Positions 32,275 to 41,067 are shown, counted from the first letter of the stretch. The stretch: 44,641 nt of DNA from Acidobacteriota bacterium (GCA_019351995.1 JABBOD010000022.1:1-44641); one strand, 5' to 3'. Translations and numbers: made by a program. The notes: a model not told the origin generated them from the letters alone.

Positions 32275-33621
32275 ATGTCGCACGCCGAGGAGCCCATCGA
32301 CCCGGCGGTCGAGCGGTTGCGCGCCATGATCCGAGTGCCCACGGTCTCGCGGATGGCGCCGGCTCTCGCCGATGAATCGGAGTTCGCACGGTTCCGCGCG
32401 CTGCTCGCCGAACTGTACCCGCTGGTGCACTCCCGACTCGAGCTCGAAGTCGTCGGCGGCGGCACGCTGCTGTTTCGCTGGGCGGGACGGAGCCCGGGAG
32501 CCCCTGCCGTGCTGATGGCGCACTACGACGTGGTCCCTGCCGACGAGCCGGGGTGGACACACGATGCCTTCGCGGCTGAACTCGTGGGCGCCGACGGTGA
32601 GCAGCGCGTGTGGGGTCGCGGTGCCATCGACGACAAGGGGATGCTGGCCGTCATCCTGGAGGCCGTCGAAGAGTCGGTGGGCGGCGGCTTCCAGCCCGCC
32701 TCCGACGTCTACCTGAGCTTCGGGCACAACGAGGAGACCGCGGGGGACGGTGCCGAGGCGGTCGTCGCGTTGTTCGTCGAGCGGGGCATCCGTCCTCGCC
32801 TCGTGCTCGACGAGGGCGGCGCAGTGGTCGAGGGCGTGTTCCCCGGGGTGACCGACCCGATCGCCGTGGTCGGTGTCACCGAGAAGGGCATCGCCGGCAT
32901 CGAGCTCTCGGTGGCGAAAACCGGCGGGCACGCCTCGACGCCCGTGCGCAACGGGGCGACCGCGCGTCTCGCGCGCGCCATCCTTCAACTCGAGAAGCAC
33001 CCGCCGCGCGCCTCCATCTCCGCCCCGACGCTGGCCATGATCCAGACGCTGGGAGCTCACGCGCACGGCCCACTCGGGATGCTCTTCCGGCGGGCCTCGA
33101 CGTTTCGGCCGATGCTGGCAGCCGCATTCGCGCGGCTCGGGCCGGAAACCGAGGCGATGGTCCGCACGACGCGCGCCGTCACACGCCTCAGCGGCAGCGC
33201 GGGCGACAACGTCATCGCCGAACGCGCCACCGCGATGGTGAACGTGCGCGTGAGCGTCGGGTCGAGCGTTGCCGAGGCGACCAATGACATCCGCACGGCA
33301 GTGGATGACCCCGCCGTCAGCGTGCGCGTGGCGTACAGCAGCGAGCCCGCGCCCGTGTCACGCAGCGAAGGACCGGTCTGGCGGCTGCTGTCTGACGCGA
33401 TCACCGACACCTTCCCCGGCACGATCGTGACGCCGTACGTGATGCTGCAGGCCAGCGATTCCCGGCATTTCGCGGCGATCAGCGACGGGGTCTATCGCTT
33501 CCTGCCCTTCGATCTGCGCGCATCGGAACGTGCCACCCTGCACGCGATCGACGAGAGCATCCGCGTGAGCACGTATCGAGGCGGGATCGCCTTCTTCCGC
33601 CGACTGCTGCGGGCGCTCTGA
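32275..33621 (+). CDS. M20-family metallopeptidase
   Basis: Zinc-dependent aminoacylase/carboxypeptidase-like hydrolase of 448 residues. Metal ligands and catalytic residues are in order: H83 and D85 in LMAHYDVVPAD, D119 in WGRGAIDDKGM, the base E153 with E154 in GHNEETAGDG, aspartate in LVLDEGGAV, and a late histidine in QASDSRHF. The lid/dimerisation domain starts near VTEKGIAGIELSV. Substrate cannot be told, but the motif set suits the peptidase T/CPG2-like branch. Leaderless start. It is convergent with the deoxyribose operon and separated from it by a C-rich tract and a large hairpin. Confidence 0.92.
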   Translation: MSHAEEPIDPAVERLRAMIRVPTVSRMAPALADESEFARFRALLAELYPLVHSRLELEVVGGGTLLFRWAGRSPGAPAVLMAHYDVVPADEPGWTHDAFAAELVGADGEQRVWGRGAIDDKGMLAVILEAVEESVGGGFQPASDVYLSFGHNEETAGDGAEAVVALFVERGIRPRLVLDEGGAVVEGVFPGVTDPIAVVGVTEKGIAGIELSVAKTGGHASTPVRNGATARLARAILQLEKHPPRASISAPTLAMIQTLGAHAHGPLGMLFRRASTFRPMLAAAFARLGPETEAMVRTTRAVTRLSGSAGDNVIAERATAMVNVRVSVGSSVAEATNDIRTAVDDPAVSVRVAYSSEPAPVSRSEGPVWRLLSDAITDTFPGTIVTPYVMLQASDSRHFAAISDGVYRFLPFDLRASERATLHAIDESIRVSTYRGGIAFFRRLLRAL

Positions 33622-33626
33622 GCCGG

Positions 33627-33740
33627 CGCTGCCGCCTCCCCCGCCCCGCCCGTCCCGTCCGCGCCCGGCCCGCCCGGCCTGCCCGCCCGCCCGCGCCCGT
33701 CCCGCCCGGCCTTCGTCGCCGGCCCTTCGTCGCCCGACCT
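33627..33740 (-). other. G-run tract with G-quadruplex potential on the minus strand
   Basis: On the plus strand the tract is almost only C and G, with repeated CCCGCCC and CCCG words. The minus strand therefore has many GGG runs spaced by 1-4 bases, the pattern of G-quadruplex sequences. It lies between the convergent M20 peptidase and the deoxyribose operon. Confidence 0.6.
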
Positions 33741-33745
33741 TCCCC

Positions 33746-33801
33746 AACTCTGCAAAATCCGCCAGTGGAAAGGATCAGCGACGAGCGGATTCTGCAGAGT
33801 T
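33746..33801. repeat. 17-bp near-perfect inverted repeat between convergent genes
   Basis: AACTCTGCAAAATCCGC (33746-33762) pairs with GCGGATTCTGCAGAGTT (33785-33801) with one mismatch around a 22-nt loop. It sits 33 bp past the stop of the half aldehyde dehydrogenase and may terminate the deo operon. Its sequence also looks like a dispersed intergenic repeat unit. Confidence 0.75.
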
Positions 33802-33833
33802 GCGCGGTGGGGAGCAGACGGCGCCGCAACGAT

Positions 33834-34691
33834 CTACAGCAGCGCCTTGGTGTGCCAGACGGTTTTCGTTTCGGTGAAAGCAAGGATGCGGTCGAGCGAG
33901 CGAGCGGGGACGCCCGGCTCCGGCTCGACGACGCGCTTCAGTGTGTCGGCGGCGGCGATCTGCAACTCGATCCATTCGAGAGCGCCCGCACCGGTCAGGT
34001 CGAGTGCGTTCACGTCGGCGTGGGAGGCGAGCCATGGCGCGATCTCGGCGGGCGATCCGGTCAGGATGTTGACAACGCCTCCTGGCACATCGCTCGTCGC
34101 CAGCACCTCGGCGAGGCTGATCGCGCTGAGCGGATGCGCGTGATCGGCGACCACGACCACTGTGTTGCCGCTCACCAGGGCCGGGGCGAGCACGCTGACC
34201 AGCCCCAGGAGACTGGATGCGCCCTGCGGAGCCACGATCGCGACCACGCCGGTCGGCTCGGGGACCGAGAGGTTGAAGTATGGCCCGGAGACAGGGTTGC
34301 CCGATCCAGCAACCTGCACGTACTTGTCGGCCCAGCCCGCGTACCACACCCAGGTGTCGATGGCCTCGTCGACCTGCGCGGCGGCGGATGCTGCGGTGAC
34401 ACCCTCCGAGGCGCGCACCTCCTCGACGAACTGGGCGTGACGGCCCTCGAGCAGCTCGGCGATCCGATACAGCACCTGGCCGCGGTTGTATGCCGTCGCG
34501 TTGGACCAGCCGGACTGAGCGTTGCGGGCCGCGACCACGGCATCCCGGGCGTCTTTGCGGCTCGCTTGCGCGGCGTTGGCAAGGAAGGCGCCCTTCGCCG
34601 TCGTGATCTCGTAGCTGCGGCCGCTCTCGCTGCGCGGGAAGGCACCGCCGATGTAGAGCTTGTAGGTCTTCGGCACGGCGAGGCGGCTCAT
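33834..34691 (-). CDS. Half-length, cysteine-free aldehyde dehydrogenase-like protein
   Basis: Protein of 285 residues that aligns by eye with the N-terminal part of aldehyde dehydrogenases: YKLYIGGAFPRSESGRSYEI, then AARNAQSGWSNATAYNRGQV, PTGVVAIVAPQGASSLLGLV, VSGNTVVVVADHAHPLSAIS and VPGGVVNILTGSPAEIAP. The catalytic cysteine and the C-terminal half are absent; in fact it contains no cysteine at all. It is not an obvious truncation: there is a clean stop, normal composition, and the start overlaps the upstream full-length enzyme stop by four bases (ATGA). A non-catalytic subunit of the neighbouring dehydrogenase is a reasonable inference. Activity on its own is unlikely. Confidence 0.87.
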   Translation of the reverse strand: MSRLAVPKTYKLYIGGAFPRSESGRSYEITTAKGAFLANAAQASRKDARDAVVAARNAQSGWSNATAYNRGQVLYRIAELLEGRHAQFVEEVRASEGVTAASAAAQVDEAIDTWVWYAGWADKYVQVAGSGNPVSGPYFNLSVPEPTGVVAIVAPQGASSLLGLVSVLAPALVSGNTVVVVADHAHPLSAISLAEVLATSDVPGGVVNILTGSPAEIAPWLASHADVNALDLTGAGALEWIELQIAAADTLKRVVEPEPGVPARSLDRILAFTETKTVWHTKALL

Positions 34692-36250
34692 TCGGCGACT
34701 CCGTTCGTGAGAGTACGGGGTGAGCCCGGCTTTCGACGCTCAGAGTACGGAGATATACGTACTTTCGGCGAGGGGGGCGTGGGAGTGGGGGCGGCGCGCA
34801 GGTAGGCAGCGAGGCCCTGGCGGCCACCCTCGCGTCCGTAGCCGGACTCTTTGAAGCCGCCGAACGGGCTCGCCGGGTCGAAGCGGTTGAAGGTGTTCGC
34901 CCAGATCACCCCGGCACGCAGCTTGTCGGCCACGGCGAGGATCTTCGAACCCTTGTCGCTCCAGATGCCCGCGGAGAGGCCGTATGGCGTGTTGTTGGCC
35001 TTCGCGATCGCCTCGGCGGGCGTGCGGAAGGTGAGCACCGACAGCACAGGGCCGAAGATCTCCTCGCGCGCGATCCGCGAGGAGGTCGAGACGTTGTCGA
35101 AGATCGTCGGCGCGAACCAGAAGCCGGTCTCCGGGATCACGCACGGCGCCGTCCAGCGTTCGGCACCCTCGGCTTCGCCGACGTTGCTGAGTTCCCGGAT
35201 GCGATCCAGCTGTTCGCGGGAGTTGATCGCCCCGATGTCGGTGTTCTTGTCGAGCGGGTCGCCGAGTCGCAATGTGGCGAGGCGCGCCTTCAGCCGGTCG
35301 ACGACCTCGTCGTGGATGTTCTCCTGCACGAGCAGTCGGGACCCTGCGCAGCACACGTGCCCCTGGTTGAAGAAGATCCCGTTGACGATTCCCTCGATCG
35401 CCTGATCGATCGGCGCGTCATCGAAGACGATGTTCGCGGCCTTGCCACCGAGTTCCAGGGTGACCTTCTTGCCGGTTCCCGCGACCGCCTTGGCGATCTC
35501 GCGACCGACGGCTGTCGAGCCGGTGAAGGCGACCTTGTTGACGTCTGGATGCCGCACCAGTGCCGCGCCCGTCTCGCCGGCACCGGTGACGATGTTGACC
35601 ACGCCATCCGGAAGCTCGGCCTGTTGCACGATCTCGGCGAACAGCAGCGCGGTCAGCGAGGTGGTCTCGGCGGGCTTCAGCACCACCGTGTTGCCGGCGG
35701 CGAGCGCCGGAGCGATCTTCCACGCCAGCATCAGCAGCGGGAAGTTCCACGGGATGATCTGGGCAGCCACCCCGAGGGCCTGCGGGTTGGCGCCGAGGCC
35801 GGCGTGATCCAGCTTGTCCGCCCACCCCGCGTAGTAGAAGAACCAGGCGGCGACGAGCGGCACGTCGACGTCGCGGCTCTCCTTGATCGGCTTGCCGTTG
35901 TCGAGCGTCTCGGCAACGGCGAGCTCCCGGGCGCGCTCCTGGATGAGCCGCGCGATGCGGAACAGATACTTGCCCCGGTCGGAGCCGCTGAGTCTCGACC
36001 AGGTCTTCTGGTACGCCTTCCGGGCGGCGGCGACGGCGGCATCGACGTCGGCGGGCGTCGCGGTGGCGATCTCGGCGATGTGCGTCTCGGTGGCGGGTGA
36101 GATCGACGCGAACGGGGTGCCGTGACCGGGCACGAACGCACCGTTGATGAACAGTCCGTAGCTGTCTTTCAGGTGCAGGATGCTGGTCGACTCGGGCGCG
36201 GGCGCGTAGTCGAGGAAGGAGGGATCCGTCGCCGGAACGATCTCGGTCAT
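34688..36250 (-). CDS. Aldehyde dehydrogenase (deoxyribose operon)
   Basis: NAD(P)-dependent aldehyde dehydrogenase of 520 residues. Visible motifs are GFINGAFVPG-like LFINGAFVPG, QIIPWNFPLLMLAWKIAPAL, GSTAVGREIAKAVAG, the glutamate in VTLELGGKAANIVFDDA (about 265), the nucleophile in FFNQGHVCCAGSR (about 298), and EEIFGPVLSVLTF. A 35-residue Pro/Ser/Arg-rich tail extends past the normal end. It starts 5 bp after deoC, so it probably oxidises the acetaldehyde that DeoC releases to acetate. The frame is open further upstream inside deoC, but the ATG at 36250 matches the family start. Confidence 0.93.
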   Translation of the reverse strand: MTEIVPATDPSFLDYAPAPESTSILHLKDSYGLFINGAFVPGHGTPFASISPATETHIAEIATATPADVDAAVAAARKAYQKTWSRLSGSDRGKYLFRIARLIQERARELAVAETLDNGKPIKESRDVDVPLVAAWFFYYAGWADKLDHAGLGANPQALGVAAQIIPWNFPLLMLAWKIAPALAAGNTVVLKPAETTSLTALLFAEIVQQAELPDGVVNIVTGAGETGAALVRHPDVNKVAFTGSTAVGREIAKAVAGTGKKVTLELGGKAANIVFDDAPIDQAIEGIVNGIFFNQGHVCCAGSRLLVQENIHDEVVDRLKARLATLRLGDPLDKNTDIGAINSREQLDRIRELSNVGEAEGAERWTAPCVIPETGFWFAPTIFDNVSTSSRIAREEIFGPVLSVLTFRTPAEAIAKANNTPYGLSAGIWSDKGSKILAVADKLRAGVIWANTFNRFDPASPFGGFKESGYGREGGRQGLAAYLRAAPTPTPPSPKVRISPYSERRKPGSPRTLTNGVAE

Positions 36251-36255
36251 GGTGT

Positions 36256-37305
36256 CTAGTCCAGGGTCACGTAGTCGGGGCCGCTGTAGCGACCGGTGGT
36301 GAGCTTTTGACGCTGCAGCAGCACGTCGTTGAGAAGGCTCGATGCGCCGAAGCGGAACAGGTGCGGCTGCAGCCACTGCTCCCCGACGGTCTCCGCGACC
36401 GTCACCAGGTACTTGATCGCGTCCTTGGAGGTGCGGATGCCGCCCGCCGGCTTCACCCCGATCCGCTCGCCGGTGAGGCGATTCCAGTCGCGCACCACCT
36501 CCAGCATCAGCAGGGTGACCGGCAGCGTTGCCGCCGGAGCCACCTTGCCGGTCGAGGTCTTGATGAAGTCACCACCCGCCAGGATCGCGAGCCACGATGC
36601 CCTGCGCACGTTGTCGTAGGTGTTCAGCTCGCCGGTCTCGAGTATCACCTTCAGGCTGGCGGAGCTGCCATCCTCCCGACGGCAGGCTTCTTTGACCGCG
36701 ACGATCTGCTCGAACACCTGCCCGTATCGTCCGGCGAGAAAGGCGCCGCGGTCGATGACCATGTCGATCTCGTCAGCTCCGGCGGCAACCGCGTCCGCCG
36801 TGTCGGCGAGCTTCACCCGCAAGCTCGCGCGTCCGCTGGGGAACGCGGTGGCCACCGCGGCAACCGACACCATGCCATCATCCGGATCACCGTGGGCGAC
36901 ACCGAGGGCCGCGACGGCATCCGGCACCATGTCGCCGTACACGCAGACCGCCGCCACGCGCGGGGTTGTCGGATCGGAAGGATCCGGCGTCAGCCCCTTG
37001 GCCACGAGCGAGCGCACCTTGCCGGGCGTATCGGCGCCCTCCAGCGTTGTCAGGTCGATGAGCCCGATGATCTTGTCGAGCGCCCACGCCTTCGAGGTGG
37101 TTTTGATGGAGCGGGTGCCGAGCGCCTCAGCACGCTGCTCGAGCCCGACGGCGTCGACACCGCTGAGGCCCTCGAGGTGCAGCCGCAGACTGCGTTCGGT
37201 GAGTTCCCCGCCGAGGATGCGGACGGCTCGTTCGGCCGGTGCCAGGACGACCGCGGCGTCCGCCGCAGCGGACGACACGGTGTGCGACGAGACGGGCGAT
37301 TCCAT
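36256..37305 (-). CDS. deoC: Deoxyribose-phosphate aldolase
   Basis: Class I aldolase of 349 residues that splits 2-deoxyribose-5-phosphate into glyceraldehyde-3-phosphate and acetaldehyde. The Schiff-base lysine is K249 in GGDFIKTSTGK, and the second active-site lysine is in GVKPAGGIRTS. DEIDMVIDRGAFLAGRYGQV and LKVILETGEL are also characteristic. It is about 100 residues longer than E. coli DeoC, with an N-terminal extension typical of a larger actinobacterial form. It is the first gene of a three-gene operon with two aldehyde dehydrogenase genes, and is divergent from a ROK kinase across 49 bp. A leaderless start is inferred from TAGACT 6 nt upstream. Confidence 0.94.
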   Translation of the reverse strand: MESPVSSHTVSSAAADAAVVLAPAERAVRILGGELTERSLRLHLEGLSGVDAVGLEQRAEALGTRSIKTTSKAWALDKIIGLIDLTTLEGADTPGKVRSLVAKGLTPDPSDPTTPRVAAVCVYGDMVPDAVAALGVAHGDPDDGMVSVAAVATAFPSGRASLRVKLADTADAVAAGADEIDMVIDRGAFLAGRYGQVFEQIVAVKEACRREDGSSASLKVILETGELNTYDNVRRASWLAILAGGDFIKTSTGKVAPAATLPVTLLMLEVVRDWNRLTGERIGVKPAGGIRTSKDAIKYLVTVAETVGEQWLQPHLFRFGASSLLNDVLLQRQKLTTGRYSGPDYVTLD

Positions 37306-37311
37306 CCGTCG

Positions 37312-37317
37312 AGTCTA
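37312..37317 (-). promoter_or_regulatory. Candidate -10 box of the deoC operon
   Basis: TAGACT (minus strand) 6 nt from the deoC ATG, without a Shine-Dalgarno. Confidence 0.5.
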
Positions 37318-37342
37318 GTTCGAGCCCGTGACGTCCTCTGGG

Positions 37343-37348
37343 TACGCT
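37343..37348 (+). promoter_or_regulatory. Candidate -10 box of ROK gene
   Basis: TACGCT 6 nt before the ATG at 37355. It is 25 bp from the divergent deoC box, so the two promoters must share DNA. Confidence 0.5.
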
Positions 37349-37354
37349 GTGCGA

Positions 37355-38314
37355 ATGACCACCGCCCCGTCCACTCGTTCGCACGGGCTCGCACTGGCGC
37401 TCGACTTGGGCGGCACGAAGGTTGAGGCGGCGCTGGTGTCGTCCGACGGTGTGATTCTGCCGGGCACACGCTTCCGGCAACCGACCGGCAGCACGCGGAG
37501 TTCCGATGAGCTGGCGGCATCCGTCGACCTGGTCGTGCGCCAGGTTCTCGAGACCATGCCGGCCGGAGCGGAGCTGCGCGGCATCGGGGTCGGAGCCGCG
37601 GGACCGATCATCGTGCGCGAGGGGGCCGTCTCGCCCCTGAACCTGCGGGTATGGCGCGGTTACCCGCTGCGGGCACAGCTCGAGGCGCTCGTTCCCGGGG
37701 TCCCGGTCACGCTGCGCATGGACGGCCTCTGCATCACCCTCGCCGAGCATTGGCTCGGCGCGGCCCAGGGCTACGACAACGTGATGGGGATGATCGTGTC
37801 GACGGGTGTCGGCGGCGGCCTGATCCTCGGCGGACAGACGGTCGCCGGCCCGAGCGGCAACGCCGGACACATCGGTCACCTCGAAGTGGCGGGGTTCACC
37901 GACCCCTGCGCCTGCGGCGGGCACGGGTGCCTCGAAGCGATCGCCTCAGGACCCAGGACCGTGCGCTGGGCACGCGATCACGGCTTCGTCGGGGAGACCG
38001 GGGAGGATCTGGCCGCGGCATACGCCGCGGGTGACGAGACCGCGATCATGGCCGTCCGACGCTCGGGGGGTGCGATCGGTCGGGCCATCGCGTCGGCCGC
38101 GTCGCTGGTCGACCTGGAGATCGTCGCCATCGGCGGCGGCTTCTCGCACGTCACCCCCGACCTCTTCGACTTCATCCGCGAACCGCTCGCCGAGCGGGTC
38201 GAGTTCGGCTACATCCGCGCGGTCACGATCGTGCCATCCGGGTTGTCCGGCAACGGGCCACTGCTCGGGGCGGCGGCGCTGATCCATCGCGCGGAGCTCG
38301 TTCCGCAGCCGTAG
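37355..38314 (+). CDS. ROK-family sugar kinase
   Basis: ROK (repressor, ORF, kinase) protein of 319 residues without an N-terminal winged helix, so a kinase rather than a repressor. ATP-binding LALDLGGTKVEAALV (about 13-27), the sugar-binding GPSGNAGHIGHLEV segment and the zinc motif CACGGHGCLE are present, as is IVAIGGGFS near the C-terminus. Members phosphorylate glucose, N-acetylmannosamine, fructose and other sugars; the substrate here is unknown. Divergent from deoC, so a link to deoxyribose or pentose use is possible but unproven. Confidence 0.9.
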   Translation: MTTAPSTRSHGLALALDLGGTKVEAALVSSDGVILPGTRFRQPTGSTRSSDELAASVDLVVRQVLETMPAGAELRGIGVGAAGPIIVREGAVSPLNLRVWRGYPLRAQLEALVPGVPVTLRMDGLCITLAEHWLGAAQGYDNVMGMIVSTGVGGGLILGGQTVAGPSGNAGHIGHLEVAGFTDPCACGGHGCLEAIASGPRTVRWARDHGFVGETGEDLAAAYAAGDETAIMAVRRSGGAIGRAIASAASLVDLEIVAIGGGFSHVTPDLFDFIREPLAERVEFGYIRAVTIVPSGLSGNGPLLGAAALIHRAELVPQP

Positions 38315-38317
38315 CGC

Positions 38318-39580
38318 TCAGCGGCGCAGAGCACGACGGGCCACGGATTCCGCGAGCTCGTCCTCGACGAAACGCGGGCGAGCGAGCACAAACAGCGCGG
38401 GGACGTCGAGCACGAGTACCGCGATGAGGAACAGCAGCGGCACGGTCCAGCCGTTGGTCGAGCCGCGCAGCAGGCCGACGACAAACGGTCCCGCTGCGCC
38501 GATGACGTAGCCGATGCCCTGGACAAATCCACTGAGGGCGACCGAGCCGAGTTGGGTCCTGCTGCGGAGGTTGATGAGCACCAGCGCAAGCGGGAAATGC
38601 AATGGCCCGAGCCCGACCAGGATCACCCAGAGCACCGGAGCCGCCTCCGGCGCGATGAGCAGTCCCAGGTAGCCGCCGACGAACAGAACGATCCCGACGA
38701 GGACCAGCGGTGTCATCGACCGGAGTCGACCGGCCAGAAGCGGAACGAGCAGCGCCGTCGGAAAGCCCATGATCGCGAACAGGCCGAGCAACAGGCCGGC
38801 TTGAGCCTCGGTGACCCCCGCGGTCTCCACGAGCAGCTGGGGGAACCAGCCGAAGATCGCGTATGCGCCGATCGAGGTGGCGGCGAACAACCCGGTCATG
38901 GCCCACGCGGTCGGTGAACGCAGCATGCTCGCGGCCAGTCCTGGTTCGGCTTCCTCGCCGATCAGCACCTCGGCGGCATCGCCCTCGATCACGACGGTGC
39001 CACGGCGGCGGGCGAGTTCTGCCACCCACGGGATGGCGGCGACCACCGCCGTGTAGCCCCAGACGGCAAGCGAGCCGCGCCAGCCGGCACCGGCGGCGAC
39101 CGGCACGGCGATCACGGCAGGCAGCGTTGCACCCACCGACATGATCGTCACGTAGAGGGCGGTGGCGAGTCCAGGAAGATCAGGAAAGTAGCGCTTCACC
39201 AGCGGCGGCATGAGCACGTTGCCGAACCCGGCGCCCAGCAGTGTCAGCCCGGTGGCGACCACAAACGTGGCGCTGCTCGGCGCGACCGAGCGCCCGAGGT
39301 GGCCCAGGATCATCGCGATGACCGCGATCAGAAGCGTCGCCTCCAGCCCTCGGCGGCGGGCCACACGCGGAGCGAGCAGCCCACCCAGTGCGAACGCGAG
39401 CGGCGGAATCGCGCCGATCACTCCGAGCAACACCGCGTTCATGTGCAGATCATGCGAAATCAGTTGAGCGATCGGCGAGACCGCCCCGACGGCGGTGCGG
39501 AGGTTGACGGCGACGAGCAGGATGCCGACCAGCGCGAGCGAGCGCCCCTGCCACAGCGGGCGGGGTGCCGTGATCGTCAC
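38318..39580 (-). CDS. MFS transporter, CynX/NimT-like
   Basis: Major facilitator transporter of 420 residues with about 12 hydrophobic helices. The first helix NLRTAVGAVSPIAQLIS and the APRVARRRGLEATLL loop suit the cyanate/nitroimidazole (CynX/NimT) branch. The central loop (about 195-220) is charged and helix 7 begins SMLRSPTAWAMTGLFAATSI. Substrate unknown. The GTG start overlaps the ribF stop by four bases (GTGA), so it is translated with the riboflavin kinase gene. No carbonic anhydrase or cyanase is nearby. It converges on the ROK gene with only 3 bp between stops. Confidence 0.88.
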   Translation of the reverse strand: MTITAPRPLWQGRSLALVGILLVAVNLRTAVGAVSPIAQLISHDLHMNAVLLGVIGAIPPLAFALGGLLAPRVARRRGLEATLLIAVIAMILGHLGRSVAPSSATFVVATGLTLLGAGFGNVLMPPLVKRYFPDLPGLATALYVTIMSVGATLPAVIAVPVAAGAGWRGSLAVWGYTAVVAAIPWVAELARRRGTVVIEGDAAEVLIGEEAEPGLAASMLRSPTAWAMTGLFAATSIGAYAIFGWFPQLLVETAGVTEAQAGLLLGLFAIMGFPTALLVPLLAGRLRSMTPLVLVGIVLFVGGYLGLLIAPEAAPVLWVILVGLGPLHFPLALVLINLRSRTQLGSVALSGFVQGIGYVIGAAGPFVVGLLRGSTNGWTVPLLFLIAVLVLDVPALFVLARPRFVEDELAESVARRALRR

Positions 39581-40596
39581 TCCGCGGCCGGCTCGGCGCT
39601 GCCGGCGAGCCGCGCCGCTTCGGCCGCGAGGATGTCCCGAATCCGCGCCTCGTCGCGGTTCATCTGCGCCACCAGCGCCTCGACCGACTCGAACTTGTTC
39701 ATCGGGCGCAGGTATTCGAGGAACTCGATCACGATGGGCGTGTCGTACAGGTCGAGCTTCACGTCGAACAGGTGCGTCTCGACCTGATGCTGAGGCACGC
39801 CGTCGAAGGTCGGATTGTTCCCGATCGAGGTGGCGGCGCCGTAGCGTCGACCGTCGATGATCGCCCAGCTCGCATAGACCCCATCCGGTGGCAGGTAGCC
39901 CTCGATGGCAGGGTCGAGATTGGCGGTCGGGTAGCCGAGTTCCCGCCCGCGCTGCTCGCCGTGCACGACGGTCGACCGGATGCTCGGCGAGCGCCCGAGC
40001 AACTGCGCGGCCTCGCGCACCCAGCCTTGGGCCAGCAGCTCGCGCACCCACGTCGCCGAGGCACGGCGCGACGATTCCGGGCCACCGTCGCCGGAACCGT
40101 CCACACCACCGCTCGAGAGCCGCACATCGTCCACCATCACGACGTCGAAGCCGTTCTCAGCACCGAGCCGACGCAGCAGCTCGACATCCCCCCCACCGTG
40201 TGCTCCGAAACGGAAGTCCGCCCCGCACAACACCAGTCGGGCGTGCAGGGCACCGACCAGCACCGTCTCCACGAAACGCTCGGGGGTCTCGGCGGCGAAT
40301 TCACGATCGAAGTGCAACATGAGCGTGACGTCCACCCCGGCGGATTCGAGCAGCTCACGCTTCTGCAGGTTGCTCACGAGCGGTTCCGGGCTGCGCTCCG
40401 GAGCGAAAGCACTCAGCGGGTTCCGGTCGAAGGTGACGACGGCATCCCGAAGCCCGCGCTGGCGCGCGAGCTCGCGCAGCTGGCGAAGCACATCCCGGTG
40501 GCCCAGGTGCAATCCGTCGAACTTGCCGACGGTCACCGCCGTCGGCCCGAATCCGGGTGGCACCGCGCCAAGCCCGTCGAAGAACTCCACCGTCAC
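39577..40596 (-). CDS. ribF: Bifunctional riboflavin kinase / FAD synthetase
   Basis: Makes FMN from riboflavin and then FAD. Protein of 339 residues. The N-terminal FAD synthetase domain has TVGKFDGLHLGHRDVLRQL (about 21-39) and LCGADFRFGAHGGGD. The C-terminal riboflavin kinase domain has VVHGEQRGRELGYPTANLDP, LPPDGVYASWAII, SIGNNPTFDG and VETHLFDVKLDLYD. A Gly/Ser-rich insert (about 160-175) separates the domains. The GTG start overlaps the upstream stop by four bases (GTGA). truB is nearby, as in many bacteria, but here two membrane genes lie between. Confidence 0.95.
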   Translation of the reverse strand: MTVEFFDGLGAVPPGFGPTAVTVGKFDGLHLGHRDVLRQLRELARQRGLRDAVVTFDRNPLSAFAPERSPEPLVSNLQKRELLESAGVDVTLMLHFDREFAAETPERFVETVLVGALHARLVLCGADFRFGAHGGGDVELLRRLGAENGFDVVMVDDVRLSSGGVDGSGDGGPESSRRASATWVRELLAQGWVREAAQLLGRSPSIRSTVVHGEQRGRELGYPTANLDPAIEGYLPPDGVYASWAIIDGRRYGAATSIGNNPTFDGVPQHQVETHLFDVKLDLYDTPIVIEFLEYLRPMNKFESVEALVAQMNRDEARIRDILAAEAARLAGSAEPAAE

Positions 40597-41060
40597 GCCT
40601 TCGTGATCGGGACGGGAGTGACCGCCGTGCGTCGCAGGTACAGCAGACCGAGAACGGGGAGAACCAGCGGAATCAGAAGATATCCGGCGCCGTACGCGCT
40701 CCACACCGTCGAATCGCGTCCGAACGGATTGATCGAGGTGAGGCCGAGCACAGCGGGGGCCACCAGGCTCAGCGTGCCGATGATGACGACCCCCGCGAGC
40801 TCGATGCTGATGGTGATAAAGGCAAGTCGACGCAGTCGAGCGGCGAGCGCGATGGTGGCGACGACATAGATCAACCCCGAGAATGCGGAGAACACGAAGG
40901 CGAGCGGTGCCTCACTGAAACGGTCGATGATCTGGAACACCGACCGTCCGGTCGCCGCGATGGCGAGGATCGCGTAGACGGCGACGAGCACGCGGCCGAT
41001 GCCACCGCCAGAACGCGGCACACGGGCGGGAGGAGTTGGCAAAGGCTTCGGCGCAGACAT
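40593..41060 (-). CDS. Integral membrane protein upstream of ribF
   Basis: Membrane protein of 155 residues with about four hydrophobic segments (VLVAVYAILAIAATG, LAFVFSAFSGLIYVVATIAL, FITISIELAGVVIIGTLSLV and GYLLIPLVLPVLGLLYL). A Pro-rich basic N-terminus is probably cytoplasmic. The family is not recognised beyond a conserved actinobacterial look. The ATG at 41060 follows TAGTCT with a 7-nt gap; the longer open frame is a shadow. Overlaps ribF by four bases, so it is the first gene of the ribF operon. Confidence 0.78.
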   Translation of the reverse strand: MSAPKPLPTPPARVPRSGGGIGRVLVAVYAILAIAATGRSVFQIIDRFSEAPLAFVFSAFSGLIYVVATIALAARLRRLAFITISIELAGVVIIGTLSLVAPAVLGLTSINPFGRDSTVWSAYGAGYLLIPLVLPVLGLLYLRRTAVTPVPITKA

Positions 41061-41067
41061 CGTGGTC

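Noticed and set aside
33627..33740. C-rich repeats as a possible CRISPR or minisatellite
   Set aside because: The words are short and irregular, with no constant repeat length or spacers; low-complexity G/C tract fits better.
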